Of a stretch of DNA of 64,000 nucleotides, positions 16,631 to 30,646 are shown in pieces. Position 1 is the first letter of the stretch, and the number at the start of each line of letters is the position of its first letter. Under the pieces are notes generated by a model. That model was not told the DNA's origin and searched no databases. It saw only the letters and a program-made list of their open reading frames with translations. The position numbers were made by a program, and so were the translations under genes. Source of the stretch: Gluconacetobacter sacchari (GTDB lineage Bacteria; Pseudomonadota; Alphaproteobacteria; Acetobacterales; Acetobacteraceae); contig NZ_JABEQJ010000009.1 of assembly GCF_014174255.1 (NCBI RefSeq), forward strand, positions 85,169 to 149,168, written 5' to 3'.

Positions 16631-17416
16631 ATGAGTATGCTCGACTCTCTGCTCGGTCGCGGGGCTGGTCCTGCGATCCAGCGGGTTCGTCATGAATTGC
16701 GACGGCGCACCCTCGATGTCGCGGCCGTGGAGCGGCTGACCCCGCACATGATCCGGGTGACGCTGACCGGCGCCGAACTGGCCGGGTTCGTCAGCGCCTC
16801 GCCCGACGATCATATCAAGGTCTTCGTTCCCGGTCTGGATGGCGAAGTGACGCGGCGGGACTACACGCCGCGCCGTCATGACCCGGATGGCGGGACCCTG
16901 GTCCTGGATTTCGTGAGTCATGATGGCGGCCCTGCCGTCGCCTGGGCGCGCGCTGCCCGGGTCGGGGACCGGCTGGAGATCGCCGGCCCGCGCGGCTCGC
17001 GGGTCGTGACGGGCCCGGTCGATCGCTGGCTGTTGATCGGGGACGAAACGGCGCTGCCCGCCATCGGCCGGCGGGTCGAGGAGCTTTCGGCCCGGGACCG
17101 GGTGACGAGCGTGGTGGCGGTCGCGGGCGCGGATGACGAGCAGGTTTTCGCGACGACCGCCCGGCACGAAGCGCACTGGGTCCATCGCCCGATGGAAGAG
17201 GCCGATCAGGCGCGCGGCATTCTGGACGTGCTGGCCGCGATCGATATTCCCGACCGCACCTTCGTCTGGGTCGGGGCCGAGGCTGCCGTGGCGAAGGCGG
17301 TGCGCCGCTACCTGCTGGACAATCGCGGGATCGCCGCGCAGTGGATCATGGCATCGGGCTACTGGGTCATGGGCACCGCCGACGCGGATGTGCAGCATGT
17401 CGGCGAGGACGCCTGA
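16631..17416 (+). CDS. Siderophore-interacting ferric reductase (ViuB/YqjH-like)
   Basis: A 261-residue cytosolic FAD flavoprotein that would reduce Fe(III)-siderophores with NAD(P)H to release iron. The FAD domain shows RRDYTPRRHDPDGGTLVLDFVSHDGGPAVAWARAA; the reductase part has WLLIGDETALPAIGRRVEEL and FVWVGAEAAVAKAVRRYLL, ending ASGYWVMG. It lies 49 bp after the PadR gene on the same strand, probably one transcription unit. E. coli has the same pair in divergent order (established for YqjI/YqjH). This implies metal-linked control of iron release. Confidence 0.92.
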   Translation: MSMLDSLLGRGAGPAIQRVRHELRRRTLDVAAVERLTPHMIRVTLTGAELAGFVSASPDDHIKVFVPGLDGEVTRRDYTPRRHDPDGGTLVLDFVSHDGGPAVAWARAARVGDRLEIAGPRGSRVVTGPVDRWLLIGDETALPAIGRRVEELSARDRVTSVVAVAGADDEQVFATTARHEAHWVHRPMEEADQARGILDVLAAIDIPDRTFVWVGAEAAVAKAVRRYLLDNRGIAAQWIMASGYWVMGTADADVQHVGEDA

Positions 17417-17471
17417 GAGGCTTTTCGGCGATGCGCGCGGCGGCGAGCCGACGCTCCGACCGCAGGTGCCC

Positions 17472-18638
17472 TTACGACTGGTCTTCGCGGATGGGCGGCG
17501 CGATCGGCGCGCGCACCAGCAGATAGGGCGGCTGGCGCAGATCCTTGCCGCCATTGAAGCCCGCCAGGCGGTTCCACTGGCCCAGCGTGCAGTAGACATG
17601 GGTAAGGGTGGCGAAAATACCGTCCGGCCAGACGATGCGGGGGTCGCGGACCACGACGTCGATCGTGCCGTCTTCCGGTCGCCAGCGCATGATCGCATCA
17701 TGCTCGCCCGCGGTCAGATAGATCCGGCCTCGCGCGTCGGTGGCCAGTCCGTCGGTCATGACTTTTTCGCCGTGATCCCTGACCCCGGCGGCGAGCTGTG
17801 CGTCGGTCGCGTCGAAATCCGACAGCAGCGCCGTGGGGATGCTGTAGAGGCGGCGGCTGGTCAGCGGCGAATAATACAGAATCGTGCTGTCCGGGCTGAG
17901 GGTGATGCTGTCCACGCCGCCGATCGGGAAGGTCGGGTGCCTGGGGTCGTAGCGCAGCGGGCGGCCCTCAAGCACGGTCAGGAACCCTTTCTCGGCCTGG
18001 ACCGAAGGATGATCGGCCAGGACGCGGCGCTGGCGGCCCGTGGCGATATCGACCACGACCAGCGCGGGCGCGGTGCCGAAGGAGGAATCCGCGACATAGG
18101 CCGTGCCGAGCGCCCCGTGGGTCAGGTCGACGCGCAGATCGTTCATGTGGCTGTCGGGCCGCATGGTGGGCGGGACCAGCACGATGCTGGCGATCAGCCG
18201 GTCGGTCGCGGGGTCGATGCCGATCACTTTCGCCGCTCCGGGCGCGATGGGCTGCCCGACGATCTTGCCGTCATCGATGGCCCAGAGCCGCCCCCTGCTG
18301 TCCGTGGTCATGCCGTGGATCGAGACCAGCCGGTGGTCCGGCGAGGCGGATGACGGCAGGCTGAGCGCCTTGTCGGGATAGGGAACCAGCACATCACCCT
18401 TCAGTTCGGCCAGCGTCGCCTTGCTGTGGTTTTCGGCGTGGCGGGGAAAGCCGATGAAGATGCGATGATCCGGCGTGACGGCGATCCCGGACGGGCCGGG
18501 GCCATAGAATTCGGCGACGATGTCCAGCGATCCGGCCGGGGCCGTGTCGCCCGAGACCGTGCCGGCGCGCCCCGGGGCGGGCAGGACGGGCAGGAGGCTG
18601 GCACCAGCGGCGGCGGCGAGCAGGTCGCGACGATTCAA
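17472..18638 (-). CDS. Exported Yellow/major-royal-jelly-like beta-propeller protein
   Basis: A 388-residue protein of the MRJP/Yellow (SMP-30-like) superfamily. NRRDLLAAAAGASLLPVLPAPGRAG is a likely twin-arginine signal. The propeller has repeated blocks such as SIHGMTTDSRGRLWAIDDG, MNDLRVDLTHGALGTAYVADSSFG, VDSITLSPDSTILYYSPLTSRRLYSI and TDGLATDARGRIYLTAGE. The start is a TTG at 18638, with no upstream alternative before a stop; AAGGGAGA 8 nt upstream supports it. Function in bacteria is unclear; lactonase-like activity is possible. It sits between the ferric reductase and a siderophore receptor. Confidence 0.87.
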   Translation of the reverse strand: MNRRDLLAAAAGASLLPVLPAPGRAGTVSGDTAPAGSLDIVAEFYGPGPSGIAVTPDHRIFIGFPRHAENHSKATLAELKGDVLVPYPDKALSLPSSASPDHRLVSIHGMTTDSRGRLWAIDDGKIVGQPIAPGAAKVIGIDPATDRLIASIVLVPPTMRPDSHMNDLRVDLTHGALGTAYVADSSFGTAPALVVVDIATGRQRRVLADHPSVQAEKGFLTVLEGRPLRYDPRHPTFPIGGVDSITLSPDSTILYYSPLTSRRLYSIPTALLSDFDATDAQLAAGVRDHGEKVMTDGLATDARGRIYLTAGEHDAIMRWRPEDGTIDVVVRDPRIVWPDGIFATLTHVYCTLGQWNRLAGFNGGKDLRQPPYLLVRAPIAPPIREDQS

Positions 18639-18838
18639 TGGTCAGTTCTCCCTTGCGCGGGTTCGGGGCGACGCGTGCCGGATAATATCCTTTACCTCAT
18701 AAGGTCATGGATCGATCGCGCCGAATGAAATGGTTTTTATGATGAGTCTGTCTTCCGTGGACCTCACCGATTGGGCGGGGAGCAGCGTCCACAGCGGGGC
18801 GACGTCGCGCCACGACGGATCGCCATGCCATATTTTAT

Positions 18839-18867
18839 TTGCGAATGAGTATCAATATCGATATATG
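18839..18867 (+). promoter_or_regulatory. Sigma-70 promoter overlapped by a Fur box
   Basis: TTGCGA (18839-18844) and TATATG (18862-18867) are spaced by exactly 17 bp. GCGAATGAGTATCAATATC (18841-18859) overlaps the -35 and spacer and matches 14 of 19 positions of the classical Fur consensus. Fur would therefore occlude the promoter in iron-replete cells. It controls the siderophore receptor that starts at 18904. The match is read by eye. Confidence 0.72.
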
Positions 18868-18903
18868 CAAGGTGTCCCATATGTCGAAATGAAACAGGAT
18901 GCC

Positions 18904-21306
18904 ATGAGCCGTTTTATCAGCCGTTGCCTTCAACCCCTGCCGGTGATGACCGGGCTAGTCCTTGCCGCCTCGGCCGCCCAGGCTGCGACAGTCGATATGA
19001 CGACTGATTCTCACCGAAAACACGAGCGCACCGACGATCGGAAACGCCAGAAGGACGCCCCGCGCGCGGACGGTGCGAAACCGACGGTGGCCGGCGACAC
19101 GCTCGCCGACGGAGGTGGCGCTGCGGAGACGGTGACGGTCGTCGGCCATGGCTTCAACACGCTTCATGAACCGAGCGGCCTGTCGCGGATGCCGCAGGAT
19201 GTGCTGCACACCCCGCAGCAGATCAACGTCGTCCCGCAGGCATTGATGAAACAGCAGAATGTCAAATCGCTCGACGAGGCCCTGCGCAACGTCCCCGGCG
19301 TCACGTCCTCGATCGGTGAAGGCGCCGGCGGCATGAACGGCGACCAGTTCCTGATCCGGGGATTCCAGGCGCAGAACGACATCTATGAAGACGGGCTGCG
19401 TGATTTCGGGGTTTATAGCCGGGACGCCTTCAACCTGGAGACGATTTCGGTCATCAAGGGGCCGTCGTCCGAAGTATTTGGAAACGGCACGACGGGCGGC
19501 GCGATCAATATGAAGAGCAAGACGCCCGGCCTGACCGACCGCTATGCCGCCGATTTCAGCGGCGGATCGGGGTCCTATTATCGTGGTACGCTCGATTTCA
19601 ACAAGCGGCTCGACAGCACCACGGCCATCCGTATCGCCGGCATGGGGAACGAGAACGCCATCGTCGGCCGAGACTTTCTTTATTCGCATCGCTGGGGAAT
19701 CGCGCCGTCGATCGCCTTCGGGCTTGGCCGGCGTACGACGCTGATCTTGCAGTACATGCACCAGCAGGAAAATTCGATCCCCGATTTCGGTGTCCCCGTC
19801 GTCAAAAAGCCTGGCGCCCCCTATGGAGAACCGATCACCGAATACGGGATTCGCCGCACCAATTTCTACGGCACGAACAATGACCAGAACGCAACCAACG
19901 ACAATATGGAAACCGCGCGCTTTTCCTTCAGACTGAACAGGCACATCACCTTTTACGATGATCTGCGCGGTGGCGAATATTATCGTACCTTCGCGGCATC
20001 GAAGGCGACATGCGATGCGACCTGCGTCAATACGTATTTTCTGGGCAATCCCGATGCGGCCCTGGTCGCCCGGTCCGGCCCGGTCGGTGCCGGCAAGGGG
20101 GTGGGGCCGGGCACCTACATGGCGCCGCTGCCCTATCAGCAGAGAAGCTGGTCGGTGCAGAATGTCGGCTCCATGGTCGCCGACTTCGATACCGGCTTCC
20201 TGAAACATCAGGTCGTGGCCGGGTTCGATATCGAGCGCGTGAACGACGTGCGCGCGCAATCGACCTATCTGAAGGCGAAACCCTACGCCAATCTGGTCAA
20301 TCCCGATCCGTATGTCGGCAATCTCGACCTCGTGCCGGGCGAGGCCAACCCGGGTGGCCTGGTCACGCTGGGCAGCCTGGGGGCCAAGCCACACAGCAAC
20401 GGGTATGGATTCGATACCGGGCTGTTCTTCTTCGACCAGATCTGGTTCACGAAATGGCTTTCGGTCAAGGGCGGTTTCCGCTGGGATCGCTGGCAGACCA
20501 GCTACAATCTGACCGGCGGCAATATCGCGAAAAATCCCGATATCCACTTCCATGATGTCAGCAGCGTCTTCAACCCCAATGTCAGCCTGGTGCTGACGCC
20601 GGACGCCCACCAGACCTATTATTTCACCTGGGCTAACTCGACGACGCCGATGGGCATGTATGTCACCAACGGCTCGGTGCCGATCCGCCCGGGCACCAAT
20701 TCCTACGCCAGCCCGGAAAAGGCCAATCTGTACGAAGTCGGAGCGAAATACAGTGCCTTCCATGACCGGATCGGCTTCACGGCGTCCCTGTTCCGGCTGG
20801 AAAAGGGCAATGCGCTGAATGCCGACCCGGTGACGGGCGAGATCCTGGGCAGTTCGGACCAGCAGCGCAACCAGGGGCTGGAACTCTCCGTGGGCGGCAT
20901 GATCATGCGAGGGTGGAATATCAGCGCGACCTACGCCCTGTATGACAGCGACACGACCGCATCAGGCACCGCGGCCAATCGCGGCAGGCAGGTGCAATAT
21001 GTGCCGCATAATCAAGCAACGCTGTGGTCCGTGTATGAAGCCTTTCCGGCGAAGCCGTATAATATCGCCTTCGGCGGCGGTTTGACCTGGCGCCAGCATG
21101 TGTGGCTGGACGCGGCCAACACGATGCGCGCACCGGCCAACCTCGATTTCGACGCCGTCCTGTCGCATCGCCTCAACGAGCACTGGAAGATCGCGATGAA
21201 CGGCTACAATCTGGCCAACAGGCTGAATTATCAGAGCCTGTTCTCCAATCGCGCGACACCGACGGCGGGCCGGACCTTCATGGGGCAGATCAGCTTCACA
21301 TATTGA
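18904..21306 (+). CDS. TonB-dependent siderophore receptor
   Basis: An 800-residue outer-membrane receptor for ferric siderophores. The signal peptide (LPVMTGLVLAASAAQAATV) is followed by a TonB-box-like region and the plug: SGLSRMPQDVLHTPQQINVV, then FLIRGFQAQNDIYEDGLRDFG and VIKGPSSEVFGNGTTGGAINMKSK. The barrel ends in QISFTY with a terminal aromatic. The ATG at 18904 is preferred: AGGA is 5 nt upstream and it lies downstream of the Fur-regulated promoter, whereas the longer frame from 18730 begins upstream of that promoter; ATG 18889 is an alternative. Ligand unknown. Confidence 0.93.
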   Translation: MSRFISRCLQPLPVMTGLVLAASAAQAATVDMTTDSHRKHERTDDRKRQKDAPRADGAKPTVAGDTLADGGGAAETVTVVGHGFNTLHEPSGLSRMPQDVLHTPQQINVVPQALMKQQNVKSLDEALRNVPGVTSSIGEGAGGMNGDQFLIRGFQAQNDIYEDGLRDFGVYSRDAFNLETISVIKGPSSEVFGNGTTGGAINMKSKTPGLTDRYAADFSGGSGSYYRGTLDFNKRLDSTTAIRIAGMGNENAIVGRDFLYSHRWGIAPSIAFGLGRRTTLILQYMHQQENSIPDFGVPVVKKPGAPYGEPITEYGIRRTNFYGTNNDQNATNDNMETARFSFRLNRHITFYDDLRGGEYYRTFAASKATCDATCVNTYFLGNPDAALVARSGPVGAGKGVGPGTYMAPLPYQQRSWSVQNVGSMVADFDTGFLKHQVVAGFDIERVNDVRAQSTYLKAKPYANLVNPDPYVGNLDLVPGEANPGGLVTLGSLGAKPHSNGYGFDTGLFFFDQIWFTKWLSVKGGFRWDRWQTSYNLTGGNIAKNPDIHFHDVSSVFNPNVSLVLTPDAHQTYYFTWANSTTPMGMYVTNGSVPIRPGTNSYASPEKANLYEVGAKYSAFHDRIGFTASLFRLEKGNALNADPVTGEILGSSDQQRNQGLELSVGGMIMRGWNISATYALYDSDTTASGTAANRGRQVQYVPHNQATLWSVYEAFPAKPYNIAFGGGLTWRQHVWLDAANTMRAPANLDFDAVLSHRLNEHWKIAMNGYNLANRLNYQSLFSNRATPTAGRTFMGQISFTY

Positions 21307-21359
21307 GGCGGCGCGCATTCGCAAAAAAGGCTTCCGGCGATAAAAACGGAGCCCGATAC

Positions 21360-23612
21360 CTACAGAAACGAAACCGGATCGATATCGACATCGATCCGCG
21401 CGCCGCGTTCCGGCGTCACGCGCTCCAGCCATTGCCGCACGATCGGTTGCAGCGCGATCTCGCGCCGCGCGCGCAGCAGCAGCCGCCTGCGATGGCGGCC
21501 GCGCAGGATGGCCAGGGGCGCGGGCGCGGGGCCCAGGACCTGCATGCCGTCGCCGCGCGGAGCGGTGGCCCCCAGGGCGCGGGCGGTGGCGTCGGCGGCC
21601 TCGGGCGTGTCGGCGCTGACGATCAGCGCCGCCAGCCGACCGAAGGGGGGCCAGAAGCCGGGGCGGCGCTGTTCGGCCTCCTGATGCATGAAACTGGCGA
21701 AATCGCCCGAAACCAGGGCCTGCATCACCGGGTGCTCGGCACAGTAGCTTTGCAGCAGGACCGTGCCCGGTGCCTCGGCGCGGCCGGCGCGGCCGGCGAC
21801 CTGGTGCAGCAATTGCACGGTGCGTTCCGCCGCCCGCAGGTCGCCGCCGCCCAGCCCGAGATCGGCATCGACCACGCCAACCAGCGTCAGGTGCGGAAAA
21901 TGCCAGCCCTTGGCCACGATCTGGGTGCCGATCACAAGATCGACCTCGCGCCGGGCGATGCGCGCCACCGCGTCGGCGGTGGCGGCGGGGCCGGGCAGCG
22001 TGTCGCTGGCCATCACCAGCAGCCGGGCGTCGGGGAAGGTGGCGCGGGCTTCCTCGGTAATGCGTTCCACGCCGGGGCCGATCGGGGTCAGGCTGGCTTC
22101 GGCATGGCAGGAGGGGCAGGTGGGGGGCGTGGGTTCCTGATAGCCGCAATGGTGGCAGGTGATGACCCGGCGCGCGCGGTGTTCCACCAGCCAGGCGGTG
22201 CAGTTGGGGCATTGCAGGCGGTGGCCGCAGGTGCGGCACAACGTCAGCGGCGCATAGCCGCGGCGGTTGAGGAACAGCATCGCCTGTTCGCCGCGCGCCA
22301 TGGTCGCCTGTATCGCCTCGGTCAGCACCGGCGACAGGAACAGCCCGCGCTCGGGCGGGTGGGCGCGCATGTCGATGGTGCGGACGTCGGGCATCGCGGC
22401 GCCCCCGTGCCGCGCGGTCAGCGCCAGGTGGCGGTAGCGGCCGGCCCCGACATTGGCCAAGGTTTCCAGGCTGGGGGTGGCGGAGACCAGGATGATCGGG
22501 GCATGGTCCAGGCGCGCCCGCACCACCGCCATGTCGCGCGCATGGTAGGTCACGCCGTCTTCCTGCTTGAAGGCGCTCTCATGCTCTTCGTCGACGATGA
22601 TCAGGCCCAGCTCCGCAAAGGGCAGGAACAGGGCGGAACGCGCGCCGACCACCACGCGCGCGCTGCCCTCGGCCACCGCATGCCAGGTGACGCGGCGCAG
22701 GCGGGGGCCCAGGTCGGAATGCCATAGCGCCGGTTCGGTGCCGAAGCGACGGGCGAAACGGCCGGTCCATTGTGCCGACAGGGCGATTTCCGGCAACAGC
22801 ACCAGCACCTGCCGGCCGCGTTCCAGGCAGGCGGCGATGGCTTCCAGATAGATCTCGGTCTTGCCCGACCCGGTGACGCCTTCCAGCAACGTGACGGAAA
22901 AACCGCCGGCCCCCGCCAGGGTACGCAGGCTCCGCGCCGCCTCGCCCTGGCCGTCCCCCAGGGTCGGCGGGCAATAAGTGGGGTCGGGGGCGGCAAAGGG
23001 GGGGGGCGGCCGCAGCACGACGGCGCGCAGGGCGCCGGCATCGGCCAGTCCGCGCACGACGCCCGTTCGCACGCCGGCGCGGCGCGCCAGTTCGGCGGCG
23101 GGCAGGGGGCCGTCGCTGGAGGCGATGTCCAGCACCCGGCGGCGGGCGGGGGTGTCGCGCAGGTCGGTCGGTGGGGTGGCAATGGCCCAGCAGGTCGCGG
23201 GCGCGGTGGGGGCGGTGGTCGCCGTCCGCAGCGCCATCGCCAGGACCAGGCCCGGCGGCGAGAGCGTATAGGCCGCGACCCAGTCGACGAAGCGGCGCAG
23301 CGCGGCGGGCAGGGGGGGCTGGTCCAGCCGCGCGATCACCGGCTTCAGCCGTCCATCGCTCACCGGCTTCATCGGCGGTGGCATGAATTCGGGCGGCAGG
23401 GTCGGGGCTTGGTCCCACACGACCCCGGTTTCGGTCCGGCGGCCCAGCGGCACGCTGACGATGTCGCCGGGTTGCAGATCGGCCAGCGTGGGCGGCACGG
23501 CATAGTCGAACGGGCCGGGAAAGGGCAACGGCAGCAGCACGGCGGCGCGCGGCCGGCCGGTGCTTTCCGGCTTCCGCGCCGAGGGGCGTTTGTCTAGACT
23601 CGCATGTGCCAT
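21360..23612 (-). CDS. priA: Primosomal protein N' (PriA helicase)
   Basis: A 750-residue replication-restart helicase that reloads the replisome at stalled forks. The N-terminal DNA-binding region (PRAAVLLPLPFPGPFDYAVP) precedes a helicase core with Walker A GVTGSGKTEIYLEAI, DEEH in IIVDEEHESAFKQED and the zinc-binding eight-cysteine motif (CRTCGHRLQCPNC and CHHCGYQ...CPSC). QIVAKGWHFPHLTLVGVVDAD and HQVAGRAGRAEAPG complete the helicase motifs. ATG 23612 gives the family start; a much longer upstream reading frame overlaps xerC and is rejected. It diverges from xerC. Confidence 0.97.
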   Translation of the reverse strand: MAHASLDKRPSARKPESTGRPRAAVLLPLPFPGPFDYAVPPTLADLQPGDIVSVPLGRRTETGVVWDQAPTLPPEFMPPPMKPVSDGRLKPVIARLDQPPLPAALRRFVDWVAAYTLSPPGLVLAMALRTATTAPTAPATCWAIATPPTDLRDTPARRRVLDIASSDGPLPAAELARRAGVRTGVVRGLADAGALRAVVLRPPPPFAAPDPTYCPPTLGDGQGEAARSLRTLAGAGGFSVTLLEGVTGSGKTEIYLEAIAACLERGRQVLVLLPEIALSAQWTGRFARRFGTEPALWHSDLGPRLRRVTWHAVAEGSARVVVGARSALFLPFAELGLIIVDEEHESAFKQEDGVTYHARDMAVVRARLDHAPIILVSATPSLETLANVGAGRYRHLALTARHGGAAMPDVRTIDMRAHPPERGLFLSPVLTEAIQATMARGEQAMLFLNRRGYAPLTLCRTCGHRLQCPNCTAWLVEHRARRVITCHHCGYQEPTPPTCPSCHAEASLTPIGPGVERITEEARATFPDARLLVMASDTLPGPAATADAVARIARREVDLVIGTQIVAKGWHFPHLTLVGVVDADLGLGGGDLRAAERTVQLLHQVAGRAGRAEAPGTVLLQSYCAEHPVMQALVSGDFASFMHQEAEQRRPGFWPPFGRLAALIVSADTPEAADATARALGATAPRGDGMQVLGPAPAPLAILRGRHRRRLLLRARREIALQPIVRQWLERVTPERGARIDVDIDPVSFL

Positions 23613-23681
23613 GAGGTTTTTTATCGCTCCGGCGGTCCGCTGTCTTGTCCTGCCATTGCCGCCTGCCCGGTGGCTGCCCGC

Positions 23682-25648
<1,967 letters not shown>

Positions 25649-25652
25649 GCGC

Positions 25653-26636
25653 ATGCTCCGGACGGGAAAGGGCGGGTGGGCCCCGTTTGCGGCGATGCTG
25701 CTGGGCCTGCTGCCCGCCCGGGGGCTGGCCGATGAACCGGCGCCGGTTGCCTGTGCCGTTACGCGAATCGCGCGGGTCCCGTTGCGTGATGATGGCGGCT
25801 ATCTGTCGGTATCGGCGTCGATCGCCGGTCAGAAAGCGCGGGGCACCTATAGTCTGGTGGTCGATACCGGGGCCGAGGGCGGGCTGATCAGCGGCCAGGT
25901 GGCGGAAACGCTGGGGCTGGCGGTCGATTCCGGACGGCGGACCGTGCTGTACGGCACCGGCGGGGCCGGAGATCTGGTCCCGAACGCGCTGATCGCCGAT
26001 CTGCGTCTGGACAGCCCGGATGGGCCCGGGCTGGATCTTGGTGCCCTGTCGACCCCGGTGGGCGACCTGCCGGGGCAACCGATGATCTCGCCGCCGGTCG
26101 CGGGGCTGCTGGGCGGAGACGTGCTGTCACGCTTCGATCTGGAATTCGATGTCGCGGGCGGCTGGCTGTCCTTCTGGCGCATGCGGCCCGATGGCGCATG
26201 CCGGGCGGCGCCGGCGTGGCACGGGGCCTATGACACGGTGGCGTTGTCGCGGGACGGCCACCGGGTGGCGCTGGCGGTGCAACTGGACGGGCAGTTGCTG
26301 GAGGCGCTGGTCGATAGCGGCGCGCGCTCGCGGATCCTGTCGTCGGTCGCGGCCGAGCAGGCCGGCGTGCCGCCAGAGACCCTGGCGCGGGATCCGGGGG
26401 GCGAGACCCGTGGCGTCGATGGCAGGCCGGTATTGTATCACTGGCATCGTTTCGCCAGCCTGCGGGTGGGAAACGAGATGGAGCACGCCCCCGTGCTGAC
26501 GGTCGCCCCGCTGCGCGATCGGGTGGACATGCTGCTGGGCGCGGACTGGTTCGCCCGCCATACGGTCTGGATATCGTACGCCGCCGGCCGGATGTTCATG
26601 CGGCCGGCACGGCGCCAGAGCCTTTCCACCTATTAG
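25653..26636 (+). CDS. Exported retropepsin-like aspartic protease family protein
   Basis: A 327-residue protein with an N-terminal signal (AAMLLGLLPARGLADEP). Two pepsin-like half-domains are visible: LVVDTGAEGGLISGQVAETLGL in the first and EALVDSGARSRILSSVAAEQAG in the second, each with the D[TS]GA catalytic-type motif and a later hydrophobic-hydrophobic-Gly partner (GLLGGDVLSRFDLEFD, MLLGADWFARHTVW). This suggests a bilobal periplasmic peptidase. Substrate unknown. ATG 25653 lies 4 bp after the pip stop, favouring cotranscription. Confidence 0.8.
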   Translation: MLRTGKGGWAPFAAMLLGLLPARGLADEPAPVACAVTRIARVPLRDDGGYLSVSASIAGQKARGTYSLVVDTGAEGGLISGQVAETLGLAVDSGRRTVLYGTGGAGDLVPNALIADLRLDSPDGPGLDLGALSTPVGDLPGQPMISPPVAGLLGGDVLSRFDLEFDVAGGWLSFWRMRPDGACRAAPAWHGAYDTVALSRDGHRVALAVQLDGQLLEALVDSGARSRILSSVAAEQAGVPPETLARDPGGETRGVDGRPVLYHWHRFASLRVGNEMEHAPVLTVAPLRDRVDMLLGADWFARHTVWISYAAGRMFMRPARRQSLSTY

Positions 26637-26678
26637 CAACCGGCCGGGCTGTCGCGCCGTCCCGACCGGTTCGCCGGT

Positions 26679-27191
26679 TCAGCTTTTCAGATGCGCGTTG
26701 CAGACGCTGTAATACCCGCCGCCCTTCTTGATCCAGACCAGGCCGCCATTGGCGTTGGTCGCCTTGTTGGCGTTGTACTGGTCCAGGCAGGTATGCATGC
26801 GGGCCTTGCCCGGCTTTTCGCTGGCATATTTGGGCGAAATCGCGGTGGGCAGCACCGCGCTGCCGGCAGCGGCGGTCGCCGCGATGCTGGCCGGGTTCCT
26901 GGATGGCGTGACCGGGGCGGTGGGCGGGGGCGTGGTCACCGATGGGGTTGCCTGCTCGGCCGGGGCGGTGGCGGCAGGGGTGGCGGCGGCCGCGTCGGAC
27001 GTTCCGCACTGGGTGGCCTTGAAATCCTTGTAGGTCTGGCCCTTGATCGTGCCGGTTTTCCGCTCGGCATTGAATTTCTTGTAGCAGGCCTGCGCCGCGC
27101 TTTCGGCGTGCGCATGCGGGGCGACGAAGGGGATTGCCGGCGTGGCGAGAAGCAGGGCGACGGCAAGCCGGCCGCGAAGTGCGAGAGCCAT
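26679..27191 (-). CDS. Secreted protein with two Cys-bounded repeat modules, function unknown
   Basis: A 170-residue protein with a signal peptide (LAVALLLATPAIPFVAPHAHAES). After it come two similar modules, each bounded by cysteines: CYKKFNAERKTGTIKGQTYK ending in QC, and CLDQYNANKATNANGG ending in SVC. They share C-x3-aromatic-N-A-x-basic. A long Pro/Thr/Ala-rich linker separates them. No enzyme motif is seen. The start ATG 27191 is nearest to AAGGA; an upstream in-frame codon would lengthen the N-terminus. Confidence 0.65.
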   Translation of the reverse strand: MALALRGRLAVALLLATPAIPFVAPHAHAESAAQACYKKFNAERKTGTIKGQTYKDFKATQCGTSDAAAATPAATAPAEQATPSVTTPPPTAPVTPSRNPASIAATAAAGSAVLPTAISPKYASEKPGKARMHTCLDQYNANKATNANGGLVWIKKGGGYYSVCNAHLKS

Positions 27192-27303
27192 GGCGAAGGC
27201 GATCCTTTCCGTGTGCGGAGCACTCCACTGCCGCTCCATGCGGCCGGAGGCATCCAGTCTGGATACTATTCCATAACATCATGACTTGAATACGGAAAGA
27301 AAA

Positions 27304-27331
27304 AGGCCGAACCGCGAAGTCGGTTCGGCCT
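27304..27331 (-). terminator. Intrinsic terminator after amtB
   Basis: A perfect 11-bp stem (AGGCCGAACCG and its complement) with a six-base loop, 21 nt after the amtB stop. In the minus direction it is followed by a T-rich run (TTTTTCTTTC), the classic rho-independent form. Confidence 0.9.
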
Positions 27332-27351
27332 GAGAGGGCGGATTCAACGGG

Positions 27352-30593
<3,242 letters not shown>

Positions 30594-30646
30594 TCAAGGG
30601 GGCGGCGCATTCCCATATTGCTCGTTCCTCTGACAGGACCGGTTGC

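Noticed and set aside
18730..18903. Longer N-terminus for the siderophore receptor
   Set aside because: It begins upstream of the Fur-box promoter and adds non-signal-like sequence; the signal peptide begins after 18904.
21102..22727. 541-residue frame antisense to priA
   Set aside because: Low-complexity Gly/Ala/Arg content; the priA strand shows all helicase motifs.
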